Assembly (NCBI RefSeq): GCF_029625435.1
Contig: NZ_CP121208.1
Span: 434,001-498,000 of the forward strand
Length of the DNA stretch: 64,000 bases
Direction of reading: 5' to 3'
DNA from: Arcanobacterium canis
GTDB taxonomy: Bacteria; Actinomycetota; Actinomycetes; Actinomycetales; Actinomycetaceae
This document shows positions 8,725 to 16,695 of the stretch, piece after piece. The stretch's first letter is position 1. The number at the start of each line of letters is the position of its first letter. The notes under the pieces were generated by a model that was not told the DNA's origin, searched no databases, and was given only the letters and a program-made list of their open reading frames with translations. A program made the position numbers and the translations under genes.

Positions 8725-9480
8725 GTGGATAACGCAGCGGTGCGTGGGCGTGCTGCCACTAATCTAAGCTGTATGTGGAGATCGTTACTGAACCTCATTT
8801 TTCCTTTGTGGTGTGCCGGATGTGGCTGCTGGGATACTGCCTTGTGTAGCCGCTGCCGTGCGGCGTTTTCCTCTCGCTGGATTGAGTGTTCATCTCAAGC
8901 ACCCTACCTCATGTTGGTCGGCGAGGATGGTGATTACCCAGCATTCATGACCTATTGCCTGGGCGAATATTCAAGTGTGCGACGCCGGGTCATCATTACA
9001 TGGAAAAACGTCACGAGTGCTCCGCTTGATCGTGCGGTGGCCAGTGTGATCCCTGCAGTGACGCCTTCACTTTTCCCCGACGCCGGGGGTCGAATAAGCG
9101 TGATTCCAGCACCGTCGTCCCCAGCGCGCACGAAAAGAGGGATGTTCGTTGCTGGGGTGATTGCATCTGAAGTTGCACGAAACAATGGGTGGAATGAGGC
9201 CAATGTATTACGCAAGGCGCAACGCCATTGGCGGGCCGATATTGAGCGACGAATCGATACTCTCCTCGGAAGGCGCAGGCGCGGGCTCCGTATTGAGGAG
9301 CGGGCGGCGAAAAAGCGGGCGGTCAGTTGTCAGTCAATCACTGGCGACGTCGTGCTGGTAGACGACGTCCTCACTACAGGAGCAACGCTGGCTGGTGCGG
9401 CGCGCGCCGTGGCCGACGCCGGTGGCCGAGTTGTGGGCGCACTCGTTTTGGCAAGTGGAAAAAATCCGCGCAGAGTGTAA
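8725..9480 (+). CDS. ComF family protein (phosphoribosyltransferase-like)
   Basis: Up to 251 residues. A double CxxC zinc ribbon near the N-terminus (CAGCGCWDTALCSRC) and a C-terminal PRPP-binding loop VDDVLTTGATLAGAARAV define the ComF family. ComF supports DNA uptake in competent bacteria, but its role in non-competent actinobacteria is not established. Two starts are possible: GTG 8725, three bases after the lpqB stop, and ATG 8773 (MWRSLLNLIFPLWC), which matches the usual family N-terminus better. Neither has a strong ribosome-binding site. It probably belongs to the mtrAB-lpqB transcript. Confidence 0.85.
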   Translation: MDNAAVRGRAATNLSCMWRSLLNLIFPLWCAGCGCWDTALCSRCRAAFSSRWIECSSQAPYLMLVGEDGDYPAFMTYCLGEYSSVRRRVIITWKNVTSAPLDRAVASVIPAVTPSLFPDAGGRISVIPAPSSPARTKRGMFVAGVIASEVARNNGWNEANVLRKAQRHWRADIERRIDTLLGRRRRGLRIEERAAKKRAVSCQSITGDVVLVDDVLTTGATLAGAARAVADAGGRVVGALVLASGKNPRRV

Positions 9481-9507
9481 CGGTTACCACTTTGTGGCCT
9501 AGCCCGG

Positions 9508-9513
9508 TATAAT
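9508..9513 (+). promoter_or_regulatory. Consensus -10 element upstream of hpf
   Basis: A perfect TATAAT lies 149 bp before the hpf GTG, after the comF stop. No convincing -35 hexamer sits 16-18 bp upstream. The long leader would contain CAATGGTGCAACGC and CGAAGGGGGGTGG; no known riboswitch was recognised. Confidence 0.4.
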
Positions 9514-9662
9514 TTTTGTTACCTATAAAGGTCAGTTCAACTACCTAGCGTCGCAATGGTGCAACGCTGAAACGAAGGGGGGTGGTGACAGCTCGTGAAC
9601 ACCGAGCTTAGAGTCCCTAGCGGGTGTTGCCCGCTCAGTTAAATGACCACAAGGAGGTCATC

Positions 9663-10322
9663 GTGGAATTCGTAGTTAAAGGTCGCAACGCGGACGTTTC
9701 GGATCGTTTCCGTACCCATGTAGAAGAGAAGCTTGAAAAGGTTGAGCAGTTTGCTCCGCGCGCACAGCGTGTTGAGGTAGAGATTGCGCATGAATCCAAC
9801 CCCGCACAAGCAGAAACCTCGGAGCGGGTAGAGATTACTGTTATTGACAAGGGCCCTGTGGTTCGCGCTGAAGCTGCCGCCTCGGATCGTTTGGCAGCTC
9901 TCGATTTAGCTTCCACGAAGTTGTTTGAGCGCTTGCGCCGCAAGCATGAGAAGATGAAGGCTCGCCGTCGTCGCTCTGTCGCAAAGGATGAGGTACCCGC
10001 GGATCTTCCGCTGGACGATCTCCTGTCGAAGAAACCTCAAGAAGAGCCGGAAACCGAGCGAACGATTCCCACTGAACCGGGCGAAGCAATCGAAACTCAG
10101 TTGGGGGATTCGCCGGCGATCGTTCGTCAGAAGCTCTACGAAGCACGTCCGATGAGCATTGAAGAAGCGATTGATGAGATGGAGCTCGTGGGGCATCCGT
10201 TCTACATCTTCATTGATGAAGAGACGAAGCAACCATGTGCTGCCTACCGTCGTCGTGGATGGACGTACGGAATTATTCGTCTTGACGCTACCACCGCCGA
10301 TTTCGGACCGGGCGAAGCATAA
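9663..10322 (+). CDS. hpf: Ribosome hibernation-promoting factor, long form
   Basis: A 219-residue long-form HPF starting at GTG 9663 (MEFVVKGRNADVSDRF), placed 5 bases after the strong Shine-Dalgarno AAGGAGG. The N-terminal beta-alpha-beta-beta-beta-alpha domain binds the 30S decoding region. A charged linker follows, and the C-terminal dimerisation domain (about residues 160-215, SIEEAIDEMELVGHPFYIFI) promotes 100S ribosome formation. It is normally induced in stationary phase or stress. A strong terminator follows at 10350. Confidence 0.95.
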   Translation: MEFVVKGRNADVSDRFRTHVEEKLEKVEQFAPRAQRVEVEIAHESNPAQAETSERVEITVIDKGPVVRAEAAASDRLAALDLASTKLFERLRRKHEKMKARRRRSVAKDEVPADLPLDDLLSKKPQEEPETERTIPTEPGEAIETQLGDSPAIVRQKLYEARPMSIEEAIDEMELVGHPFYIFIDEETKQPCAAYRRRGWTYGIIRLDATTADFGPGEA

Positions 10323-10349
10323 AACGCCACAACGATGAATTGACAGGCC

Positions 10350-10381
10350 ACCGGGGCGACACGAATACGTGTCGCCCCGGT
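10350..10381 (+). terminator. Terminator after hpf
   Basis: A 14-bp perfect stem (ACCGGGGCGACACG and its complement) closed by an AATA loop, followed by CACTTTGTCT. It lies 28 bp after the hpf stop. Confidence 0.8.
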
Positions 10382-10458
10382 CACTTTGTCTGGGGAGACC
10401 TTTGGCATTTTCGCTACTATGGAGTGACAAAAATTGTTTGAGTAAAAGAGGTAGTAAC

Positions 10459-11844
10459 GTGAGCGAACGCCCACTCCAGGTGGCAGTGATCGGTGCAGGA
10501 CCGGCAGGTATCTACGCATCGGATATCTTGGCGAAGTCAGACGTCGATGTCCAGATTGATCTGTACGAAAAGCTTCCGGCACCGTATGGCTTGGTACGTT
10601 ACGGCGTGGCTCCAGATCATCCGCGTATCAAGACCATCATCAATGCTCTGTACAACGTGCTTCAGCGCGGCGATATCCGCTTTGTTGGCAATGTGGAGAT
10701 TGGTCGAGATATCACATTCGATGAGCTCCACGAACACTATGACGCTGTGGTGATTGCGACGGGAGCTGACAAGGATCGACCTTTCACTATCCCTGGTGCA
10801 GATTTACCCGAAGTTTACGGAGCTGCAGACTTTGTGGCGTGGTATGACGGGCATCCTGATTACCCGCGTACCTGGCCTCTTGAGGCAAAAGAAGTGGCCG
10901 TGATTGGGGTGGGGAACGTGGCATTGGACGTTGCTCGCGTGTTGGCAAAGCATGTTGAGGACATGATGGTGACTGAAATTCCTCAAAATGTTGAGGAAGG
11001 TCTGCGTGCCTCACAGGTGACGGACGTACACGTCTTTGGACGCCGTGGCCCGGCGCAGGTGAAGTTCACCCCGATGGAATTGCGTGAACTAGGCCAGGTG
11101 CCTGACGTCGATATCATCGTGTACCCAGAGGACTTTGAATATGATGAGGGTTCGGAGCAAGCGATGGCATCGAACAAGATGACTTGCCAGCTGACGAATA
11201 TCCTCACCGATTGGGTCTTCCAGGATCCCGAAGAGCTCACGGCTTCACATCGCATTCATATCCACCTTCTCCAACAGCCTGTTGAAGTGCTCGGTGACAA
11301 TGGACACGTGAGCGGTATTCGTATGGAGCGTACGCGTCTTCGCGGGGATCAAAGTGTGGAAGGCACGGGCGAATTTATCGATTATCCAGTTCAAGCTGTG
11401 TACACAGCCACTGGCTACAAGTCTTCCGCAATTGCCGATGCTCCATTTGACGATGTTGCAGGGATTGTTCCTAATGCAGGTGGACGTGTTCTTCGCGATG
11501 GAGAGCCGATTCCGGGAATGTATGCCACGGGTTGGATTAAGCGAGGCCCGGTGGGCTTGATTGGTTCGACCAAGTCCGATGCGAAAGAAACGATCGACAA
11601 CCTCATCACTGACTACAAGGCAGGCGTTTTCCATGCGACGACGGAGAACGTCGGCTGGGATGCGACGAAGGAAGTCCTGGATGGGCGTGGCGTTCGCTAC
11701 ACATCATGGGCTGGATGGGGACTCTTGGAAGAATTTGAGAAGTCCTTGGGAGCTGCTGTTGGACGTGAGCGCATTAAGGTTGTTCAACGTGAAACGATGA
11801 CAGCAATCTCGCGTGGCGAAGAGCACGATGGAAAACTGTACTGA
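10459..11844 (+). CDS. fprA: Ferredoxin/ferredoxin-NADP reductase FprA type
   Basis: A 461-residue FAD/NADPH oxidoreductase similar to mycobacterial FprA and adrenodoxin reductase. The FAD-binding Rossmann motif VIGAGPAGIYASDILA is at the N-terminus, followed by YGLVRYGVAPDHPRIK, and the NADPH motif GVGNVALDVARVLA lies near residue 155. It transfers electrons from NADPH to ferredoxin. GTG 10459 is chosen because an AAAGAGGTAG ribosome-binding site precedes it and the flavin motif follows at once. A -10-like TACTAT at 10415-10420 may be its promoter. Confidence 0.92.
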   Translation: MSERPLQVAVIGAGPAGIYASDILAKSDVDVQIDLYEKLPAPYGLVRYGVAPDHPRIKTIINALYNVLQRGDIRFVGNVEIGRDITFDELHEHYDAVVIATGADKDRPFTIPGADLPEVYGAADFVAWYDGHPDYPRTWPLEAKEVAVIGVGNVALDVARVLAKHVEDMMVTEIPQNVEEGLRASQVTDVHVFGRRGPAQVKFTPMELRELGQVPDVDIIVYPEDFEYDEGSEQAMASNKMTCQLTNILTDWVFQDPEELTASHRIHIHLLQQPVEVLGDNGHVSGIRMERTRLRGDQSVEGTGEFIDYPVQAVYTATGYKSSAIADAPFDDVAGIVPNAGGRVLRDGEPIPGMYATGWIKRGPVGLIGSTKSDAKETIDNLITDYKAGVFHATTENVGWDATKEVLDGRGVRYTSWAGWGLLEEFEKSLGAAVGRERIKVVQRETMTAISRGEEHDGKLY

Positions 11845-11864
11845 GTGAAATTCACGAGCTGAAT

Positions 11865-11908
11865 ATTGAGGGGTGAGAGCACACTGCACGGTGCTCTCAC
11901 CCCTCAAT
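11865..11908. terminator. Bidirectional terminator between fprA and yajQ
   Basis: A perfect 18-bp stem (11865-11882 with 11891-11908) and 8-base loop sit between convergent genes. TTT follows on the plus side and an A/T-rich tract lies on the other, so it can end both transcripts. Confidence 0.88.
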
Positions 11909-11910
11909 TT

Positions 11911-12405
11911 CTACCGGTAATTGGTGAACTGAAGCGCGACGTCGAGTTTGGCGCTCTTGAGCAGTGCGATCACTTCTTGGAGTGCATCGCGGGACTTTGA
12001 GCTGACGCGGACTTCGTCACCCTGGATCTGTGCCTTGACTCCTTTAGGGCCTTCATCGCGGATCAGTTTGGTGATCTTCTTCGCATTGCCCTGATCGATC
12101 CCCTCTTTGAGGGATCCAACGAGACGGAATTCCTTGCCAGAAGCTTTTGGCTCGCCATCGCCGACATCGACCTGCTTGAGTGAAAGTCCACGGCGAATGA
12201 GCTTTGACTGAAGCACATCCCACACCGCCAAGACGCGCTCAGGCGAGTTTGCGGTCATCGTGATTGTTTCGCCCGCGAGTGTTACTGAGGCTCCAACGTT
12301 CTTAAAGTCGTAGCGCTGCGAGATCTCTTTTGCGGCTTGGTTGACTGCGTTATCAACCTCTTGGCGGTCATATTTCGACACAACGTCGAAGGAAGAATCG
12401 GCCAT
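11911..12405 (-). CDS. YajQ family nucleotide-binding protein
   Basis: A 164-residue protein matching the YajQ/UPF0234 family over its whole length ([70 protein letters not shown]). YajQ proteins bind nucleic acid and, in Xanthomonas and some other species, cyclic di-GMP; their role in actinobacteria is unclear. A single-gene minus-strand unit with a GAAAGGAATCATC ribosome-binding region before ATG 12405. Confidence 0.92.
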   Translation of the reverse strand: MADSSFDVVSKYDRQEVDNAVNQAAKEISQRYDFKNVGASVTLAGETITMTANSPERVLAVWDVLQSKLIRRGLSLKQVDVGDGEPKASGKEFRLVGSLKEGIDQGNAKKITKLIRDEGPKGVKAQIQGDEVRVSSKSRDALQEVIALLKSAKLDVALQFTNYR

Positions 12406-12463
12406 GATGATTCCTTTCGTTCAGGCTCGAGTGTGAGACGAGACAAATTTCTTCCCTCTCAGT

Positions 12464-12493
12464 TTGACACGTTTGGGCGACGCCCGTTAAGGT
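12464..12493 (+). promoter_or_regulatory. tRNA-Tyr promoter
   Basis: A perfect -35 TTGACA (12464-12469), 18-bp spacer and -10 TAAGGT (12488-12493, TAnnnT type) lie 29 bp before tRNA-Tyr. Confidence 0.65.
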
Positions 12494-12522
12494 ATTGACT
12501 CGTGCACGACACAGTGCGCAAC

Positions 12523-12603
12523 GGCAGGTTTGCAGAGCGGCCAAATGCATCTGACTGTAAATCAGACGGGTAACCTTCGGGGGTTCGAATCCCTCACCTG
12601 CCA
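12523..12603 (+). tRNA. tRNA-Tyr (GTA)
   Basis: The acceptor stem GGCAGGT pairs with ACCTGCC. The anticodon arm TCTGA-CTGTAAA-TCAGA gives GTA, a long variable arm follows as expected for tRNA-Tyr, and the T-loop is GTTCGAATC. The discriminator is A; CCA is not fully encoded. Confidence 0.93.
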
Positions 12604-12662
12604 CAGTCCGGTTCGCCGGATCAAGAGAGTGATGTGGTTCACGAATTACAAAACTCTCTCAG

Positions 12663-12693
12663 TTGGAAAATAGCGATCAAAGATTGTTACGAT
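12663..12693 (+). promoter_or_regulatory. Candidate tRNA-Thr promoter
   Basis: TTGGAA (12663-12668) and TACGAT (12688-12693) are 19 bp apart and end 10 bp before tRNA-Thr. Confidence 0.4.
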
Positions 12694-12703
12694 TTCCGGC
12701 GTT

Positions 12704-12776
12704 GCCCCGATAGCTCAGTCGGCAGAGCGTCTCCATGGTAAGGAGAAGGTCAAGGGTTCGATTCCCTTTCGGGGCT
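12704..12776 (+). tRNA. tRNA-Thr (GGT)
   Basis: A 73-nt cloverleaf: acceptor GCCCCGA/TCGGGGC, anticodon arm TCTCC-ATGGTAA-GGAGA (GGT) and T-arm GGTTCGATTCC. CCA follows in the DNA at 12777-12779. Confidence 0.95.
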
Positions 12777-12806
12777 CCATTCATTTCCCAAGCGAAATGA
12801 AGATGC

Positions 12807-12880
12807 GGCGGGGTAGCTCAGTTGGTCAGAGCGCACGACTCATAATCGTGAGGTCGCGGGTTCAAACCCCGCCCCCGCTA
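12807..12880 (+). tRNA. tRNA-Met (CAT)
   Basis: A 74-nt cloverleaf with acceptor GGCGGGG/CCCCGCT (first pair G-U), D-arm GCTCAGTTGGTCAGAGC, anticodon arm CACGA-CTCATAA-TCGTG (CAT) and T-arm GCGGG-TTCAAAC-CCCGC. Probably elongator tRNA-Met; an isoleucine tRNA with a lysidine-modified CAT anticodon cannot be fully excluded. Confidence 0.9.
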
Positions 12881-12931
12881 CTGCCGGAAAGCAATCCCGC
12901 TTCCAGCCAAACCGAACGTGAGGAAAACACC

Positions 12932-13102
12932 GTGGCTAGCAAGTCAGCAGACGTTCGCCCTAAGATCACCCTCGCATGCGAGGTTTGCAAGGAGCGTAAC
13001 TACATCACCAAGAAGAACCGCCGCAATACGCCGGATCGTCTTGAGTTGAAGAAGTTCTGCCCCAAGTGCAACGAGTCCACCGCGCATCGCGAGACTCGCT
13101 GA
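12932..13102 (+). CDS. rpmG: 50S ribosomal protein L33
   Basis: A 56-residue protein starting at GTG 12932 after GTGAGGAAAACACC. It contains the zinc-binding pairs C16-C19 (CEVC) and C43-C46 (CPKC), so it is the zinc-containing (C+) paralog type, and the body [21 protein letters not shown] is typical of L33. It lies 51 bp after tRNA-Met, in the common tRNA-rpmG arrangement upstream of secE-nusG, here separated by murB and other genes. A terminator follows directly. Confidence 0.95.
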   Translation: MASKSADVRPKITLACEVCKERNYITKKNRRNTPDRLELKKFCPKCNESTAHRETR

Positions 13103-13115
13103 ATTGAGGCGATGA

Positions 13116-13142
13116 AAAAAGGCCCGCAGTGCGGGCCTTTTT
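13116..13142 (+). terminator. Terminator after rpmG
   Basis: A 12-bp stem (AAAAAGGCCCGC with GCGGGCCTTTTT) around an AGT loop, ending in a T run. A canonical intrinsic terminator. Confidence 0.92.
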
Positions 13143-13208
13143 GCTGTCCATTTTTGGATTTGATGCCTGGTTATTTTTCACGCTCAGGGCAGTGTCGCCT
13201 CAGTCGAG

Positions 13209-13214
13209 TAACAT
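13209..13214 (+). promoter_or_regulatory. -10 element of murB (leaderless type)
   Basis: TAACAT ends exactly 7 nt before ATG 13222 and no Shine-Dalgarno is present, so transcription would start at or next to the start codon. Confidence 0.45.
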
Positions 13215-13221
13215 AGCATCT

Positions 13222-14370
13222 ATGTCCTGTGAAGTTTTTCCTGAGCCGCCCAGCGGCGACATCCCAGATTTGATTCCTGCGCAGTCGAACAGAATTGCGC
13301 CATCTGCGTCGTCATTGGCGCAGCTGACGACGATTGGTGTCGGCGCGAAAATTGGCCGCTACGTCGAGGCTTTCACACGTGAGGAACTGATCGACGTGAT
13401 CCGCCAGGCGGACGAGGCTCAGATTCCACTACTCGTGCTCGGTGGAGGGTCGAATATTCTGGCGTCCGATGAGCCCTTTGACGGCATCGTCGTGCGTGAT
13501 ATGCGTGTGGGGTGCGAAACAGTTATGGAAGACGGGTGTGGAGGCGCACAAATGCGTGCCCTCGGCGGTACCCCCTGGGATGACGTCGTACGCTACGCCA
13601 TTGAACATGAATGGCGTGGTCTCGAAGCGCTGTCTGGAATCCCAGGTGCGGTGGGAGCTGCACCGGTTCAGAACATTGGAGCCTATGGGCAGGAATTATC
13701 AGATACTTTTGCGGCTGCCACCACGTATGACCGCCAGACCGGAGAAATTAAGACGCTGTTTCTCAGCGACATGAAATTCGCCTACCGGGACTCTATCTTG
13801 AAACAATCGATTCCGCAGTGGGGGTATTCTCCGCGCTGGATTGTTCTCGATGTTCTGTTCCATATGTTGAGAGGATCAATGTCTCTGCCAATCAAATATG
13901 GGCAGCTCGCTAGTGCTCTCGGTGTCGATGTCGGCCAAAGTGCTCCCGCATGGCAGGTTCGCGAAACTGTGCTTGCTCTGCGCGCCGGCAAAGGGATGAT
14001 TCTCAACGATTCCGACCGTGATACGTACTCGTGCGGTTCCTTCTTCACCAACCCCATTCTCAGCGCCGACGCTGCGGCGCAACTTCCCCCCGACGCTCCG
14101 CGTTACCCTGCGCCTGAAGGAATGGTGAAAACTTCAGCAGCGTGGCTTATCGACAATGCGGGGTTCCATAAGGGATTCGCAATAGGGGAGAATGCCAGCT
14201 TGTCCACAAAGCACACACTCGCACTGACCAATCGAGGCCAGGCGACGGGTGATGACATTCGCGCTTTGGCTCGCCACATTCGCGACGGCGTCCGCCAGAC
14301 GTACGGGGTCGATTTGCAGCCCGAACCCGTTGTCCTGGGCTCTGGCCTGGACACTATTAATGAAAACTGA
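13222..14370 (+). CDS. murB: UDP-N-acetylenolpyruvoylglucosamine reductase
   Basis: A 382-residue flavoenzyme that reduces UDP-GlcNAc-enolpyruvate to UDP-MurNAc in peptidoglycan synthesis. FAD-binding motifs LGGGSNIL and SGIPGAVGAAPVQNIGAYGQE, the tyrosine region FAYRDSILK, catalytic-region SCGSFFTNPIL and a C-terminal substrate domain (SAAWLIDNAGF, HTLALTNRG) are all present. ATG 13222 gives an N-terminal tail of about 30 residues before the conserved TTIGVGAKIGRYVE; an in-frame start at 13129 would lie inside the rpmG terminator and is rejected. Probably monocistronic. Confidence 0.93.
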   Translation: MSCEVFPEPPSGDIPDLIPAQSNRIAPSASSLAQLTTIGVGAKIGRYVEAFTREELIDVIRQADEAQIPLLVLGGGSNILASDEPFDGIVVRDMRVGCETVMEDGCGGAQMRALGGTPWDDVVRYAIEHEWRGLEALSGIPGAVGAAPVQNIGAYGQELSDTFAAATTYDRQTGEIKTLFLSDMKFAYRDSILKQSIPQWGYSPRWIVLDVLFHMLRGSMSLPIKYGQLASALGVDVGQSAPAWQVRETVLALRAGKGMILNDSDRDTYSCGSFFTNPILSADAAAQLPPDAPRYPAPEGMVKTSAAWLIDNAGFHKGFAIGENASLSTKHTLALTNRGQATGDDIRALARHIRDGVRQTYGVDLQPEPVVLGSGLDTINEN

Positions 14371-14423
14371 AAAGTGAATCATGAGTGCGAGGACGTTCCC
14401 ACCCCGCACTCATGATTCGCTTT
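14371..14423. terminator. Bidirectional terminator between murB and add
   Basis: A 19-bp stem (14371-14389 with 14405-14423, one G-T pair) and 15-base loop between convergent genes, starting AAA and ending TTT. Its right arm overlaps the last codons and stop of the deaminase gene. Confidence 0.85.
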
Positions 14424-15429
14424 CAAGCCATTGATTGACTTCAGCGATCCATGCTCGCTTATCCGACTGTGAAGCAAGAGATGCTCGAATAGAGCCCTTG
14501 GCCAGTTGAGCAATTTGTTCGTCGTTGAGTCCCTGAGCACGTGCGATTTCATACTGGTCAGTCAGGCGTGAGAGGAACAACAGCGGATCGTCTGCGCCGA
14601 GCGCAACAGTGGCACCGGCGTCAAGGAGCGTGCGCAATGGAACCTGATCGGACGCGGTATAGACGCCTAGGGACACGTTAGACGCGGGACACACTTCCAA
14701 CGCGATATCGCGCGAGATAATCTCGTCGAGGAGCCGGGGGTCTTCGACGGAACGTACTCCGTGGCCAAGTCGTGCAGGATGGAGATGGTCAATGACCTGT
14801 CGAATATGGTCTGGGCCCAGGAGCTCGCCGCCGTGGGGAACTGAAGCTAAGCCGGCGCGCGCTGCAATCGCGAATGCTTCTTCCCAGTCGGCAGTGTTTC
14901 CGCGGCGTTCATCGTTCGACAATCCGAAGCCGATGACTTCGCCGGGGCCGTCACCGGCATACTTAGCAGCCAGACGCGCTAGTGTGCGCCCATCGAGGGG
15001 ATGCTTCATGCGCGAAGCTGCGACGATCACACCCACCTGGACGCCGGTGGCGTGCCAAGCGTCGATGGCGGCGTCGAGGACGATCTCGAGCGCGGGGGTG
15101 AGGCCTCCCACGAATGGTGCATACGACGTGGGATCGATTTGGATTTCGAGACGGCGAGAACCTTCGCGGGCGTCATCCGCAGCTGCTTCGAGGACGATTC
15201 GGCGCATCGCAGTTTCTGTGCGAACGACCTTTCGCGCAGCGTCATAGTTGCGCTGGAAACGGAACCATCCACGCTTGTCGGCGGGAACGTAGAGCGCACG
15301 ATTATCGGTGAGGTTTTCGGGGAGACGGATTCCTTCTTCCGCTGCCATATCAGCGAGCGTCGAGACGCGCATTGAACCAGTGAAGTGCAAATGGAGGTGA
15401 GCTTTAGGTAGCAGCGCGAGATTTCTCAT
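14410..15429 (-). CDS. add: Adenosine deaminase family protein
   Basis: A 339-residue metallo-amidohydrolase starting MRNLALLPKAHLHLHFTGSM. The zinc ligands HLHLHF, the catalytic region PHGGELLGPDHI, CPASNVSLGVY and the terminal metal-binding GADDPLLF are in order for the ADA family, which deaminates adenosine or adenine in purine salvage. Substrate choice cannot be fixed from sequence. ATG 15429 is chosen over an upstream ATG (15486) because a TACACT -10 lies 7 nt before it. Divergent from the phosphotransferase gene. Confidence 0.85.
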   Translation of the reverse strand: MRNLALLPKAHLHLHFTGSMRVSTLADMAAEEGIRLPENLTDNRALYVPADKRGWFRFQRNYDAARKVVRTETAMRRIVLEAAADDAREGSRRLEIQIDPTSYAPFVGGLTPALEIVLDAAIDAWHATGVQVGVIVAASRMKHPLDGRTLARLAAKYAGDGPGEVIGFGLSNDERRGNTADWEEAFAIAARAGLASVPHGGELLGPDHIRQVIDHLHPARLGHGVRSVEDPRLLDEIISRDIALEVCPASNVSLGVYTASDQVPLRTLLDAGATVALGADDPLLFLSRLTDQYEIARAQGLNDEQIAQLAKGSIRASLASQSDKRAWIAEVNQWLESES

Positions 15430-15436
15430 GCGGTTC

Positions 15437-15442
15437 AGTGTA
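15437..15442 (-). promoter_or_regulatory. -10 element of add (leaderless type)
   Basis: On the minus strand TACACT is followed by 7 nt (GAACCGC) and then the add ATG; no ribosome-binding site fits between. No clear -35 was seen. Confidence 0.45.
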
Positions 15443-15450
15443 GTGGTGCG

Positions 15451-15479
15451 TTGAAGCAAGCGCGAAATCTTTCTATAAC
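15451..15479 (+). promoter_or_regulatory. Promoter of the phosphotransferase gene
   Basis: TTGAAG (15451-15456), 17-bp spacer and TATAAC (15474-15479). The ATG follows after 7 nt, giving a predicted leaderless transcript. Confidence 0.6.
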
Positions 15480-15486
15480 TAAACAT

Positions 15487-16695
15487 ATGACGTCCACCGC
15501 GATTGAGAGAGCAGATCTGGCCGCACTAACCGATGAGGCTGCCGGTAGTATGCTCACATTATTTCTGGGGGAAGAATTTGGTCTGACATCGTGGCGTGTA
15601 CATGCGATTCACCACCGTGTGGGTGGAGGAGTGTCGGTTGGCTATTCTGTACACGGGCATCGTGAGGATGCATACGTCGTCGCGTCGAGCGCACGTGTGG
15701 ATGAAGCGAGCTTGACTGAGAATGCAGGGCATATTTTCGACTATGAAGGGCGACGTTACTTCGTGTGGCGTTTTCCTTTTGACCCACAACTTCCCGGGCT
15801 TGCTTTGGCATGTAAAGCCAGCGCACTGTCAGATTTTCTTGGAACGGACGTCGAAGTGGAATTGCTTGCGTATCGCCCGACGAGACGTGCAGTGGTGAAG
15901 GCGACGGGCGAACAGACGTACTTCGTTAAAGTTGTTCCGCGCACGTCAGTGCAGGGCGTCGTCGCGAGGCTCACACTCGCCAGCGAGAGCCTTCCGACGC
16001 CGGAGCTTGTGCGGGCCACCGACGACGGCGTCGTCGTGAGTCGTGAAGTCCCAGGCGTACCGTTGAGCCGTTTCCTTGCATCTGACCCAACACCACAGGA
16101 TATCGATGCAATGTTTGTCAATCTGCGCAGCCTTCTTGATGCGATGTCACATCGTCTTGTGTCCTTGAAGCCACGCAAAGCCTGGGCACAACGAGCTGAC
16201 GCATATGGGGTTGCAGCGGCGGCAGCTTTTCCTGCGATCAGCGATGACGCTATTGAGCTGGGGAAGGCTATTCGACGTTTCGTTGAGGTGACCGATTATG
16301 GGCCAGTAGTGCCGACCCACGGGGATTTTTATGAAGCCAATGTGTTCGTTGATCCAAAGCATTGGCAGATCTCAGGGATTATCGACCTCGATACCTTAGG
16401 GCCCGGACATCGTGCCCATGATTGGGGATGTCTTCTGGGGCATATGTCGGTCCTTGAAGATTTGTCTCCTGCGCGTTATCACGGGGTTGCGCGAATTGTG
16501 CAGCGCTGGCGTGATCTGGCCGCCCAAGAGGTGGGCCAGGCGGCGCTGGGGGCCAGCGCCGCCGGTGTTGTCTTGTCCCTCGTCGCAGGACCAGCGAAAG
16601 CGCGCAAGCGAGGGTGGCAGGGCCACTGCCAGGCTCGCTTCGATATCGCGCGCCAGTGGTTCAGCTACGCACAAGGTGCCAGTGACACTATTTAA
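15487..16695 (+). CDS. Phosphotransferase of the APH/choline-kinase fold
   Basis: A 402-residue protein. The C-terminal half holds the Brenner catalytic motif HGDFYEANVF and the metal-binding IDLDTLGPGHRAHDWG of aminoglycoside/choline/fructosamine-type kinases. The N-terminal 130 or so residues (about 15-140) are distinctive and contain WRVHAIHHRVGGGVSVGYSVHG and a nucleotide-lobe-like YFVKVVPR segment near residue 145. Substrate unknown; it should not be read as a resistance gene from fold alone. ATG 15487 follows a good promoter. Its last 8 bases overlap the convergent aminotransferase gene. Confidence 0.8.
   Translation: MTSTAIERADLAALTDEAAGSMLTLFLGEEFGLTSWRVHAIHHRVGGGVSVGYSVHGHREDAYVVASSARVDEASLTENAGHIFDYEGRRYFVWRFPFDPQLPGLALACKASALSDFLGTDVEVELLAYRPTRRAVVKATGEQTYFVKVVPRTSVQGVVARLTLASESLPTPELVRATDDGVVVSREVPGVPLSRFLASDPTPQDIDAMFVNLRSLLDAMSHRLVSLKPRKAWAQRADAYGVAAAAAFPAISDDAIELGKAIRRFVEVTDYGPVVPTHGDFYEANVFVDPKHWQISGIIDLDTLGPGHRAHDWGCLLGHMSVLEDLSPARYHGVARIVQRWRDLAAQEVGQAALGASAAGVVLSLVAGPAKARKRGWQGHCQARFDIARQWFSYAQGASDTI

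Noticed and set aside
12807-12880. Reading the CAT-anticodon tRNA as an isoleucine (lysidine) or initiator tRNA
   Set aside because: It lacks the GGG/CCC anticodon-stem pairs of initiator tRNA, and neighbours suit elongator tRNA-Met; the isoleucine option stays only as a minor alternative.
15487-16695. Aminoglycoside resistance gene
   Set aside because: Only the kinase fold motifs match. Chromosomal context, long unusual N-terminus and host-like base composition do not indicate a resistance determinant.
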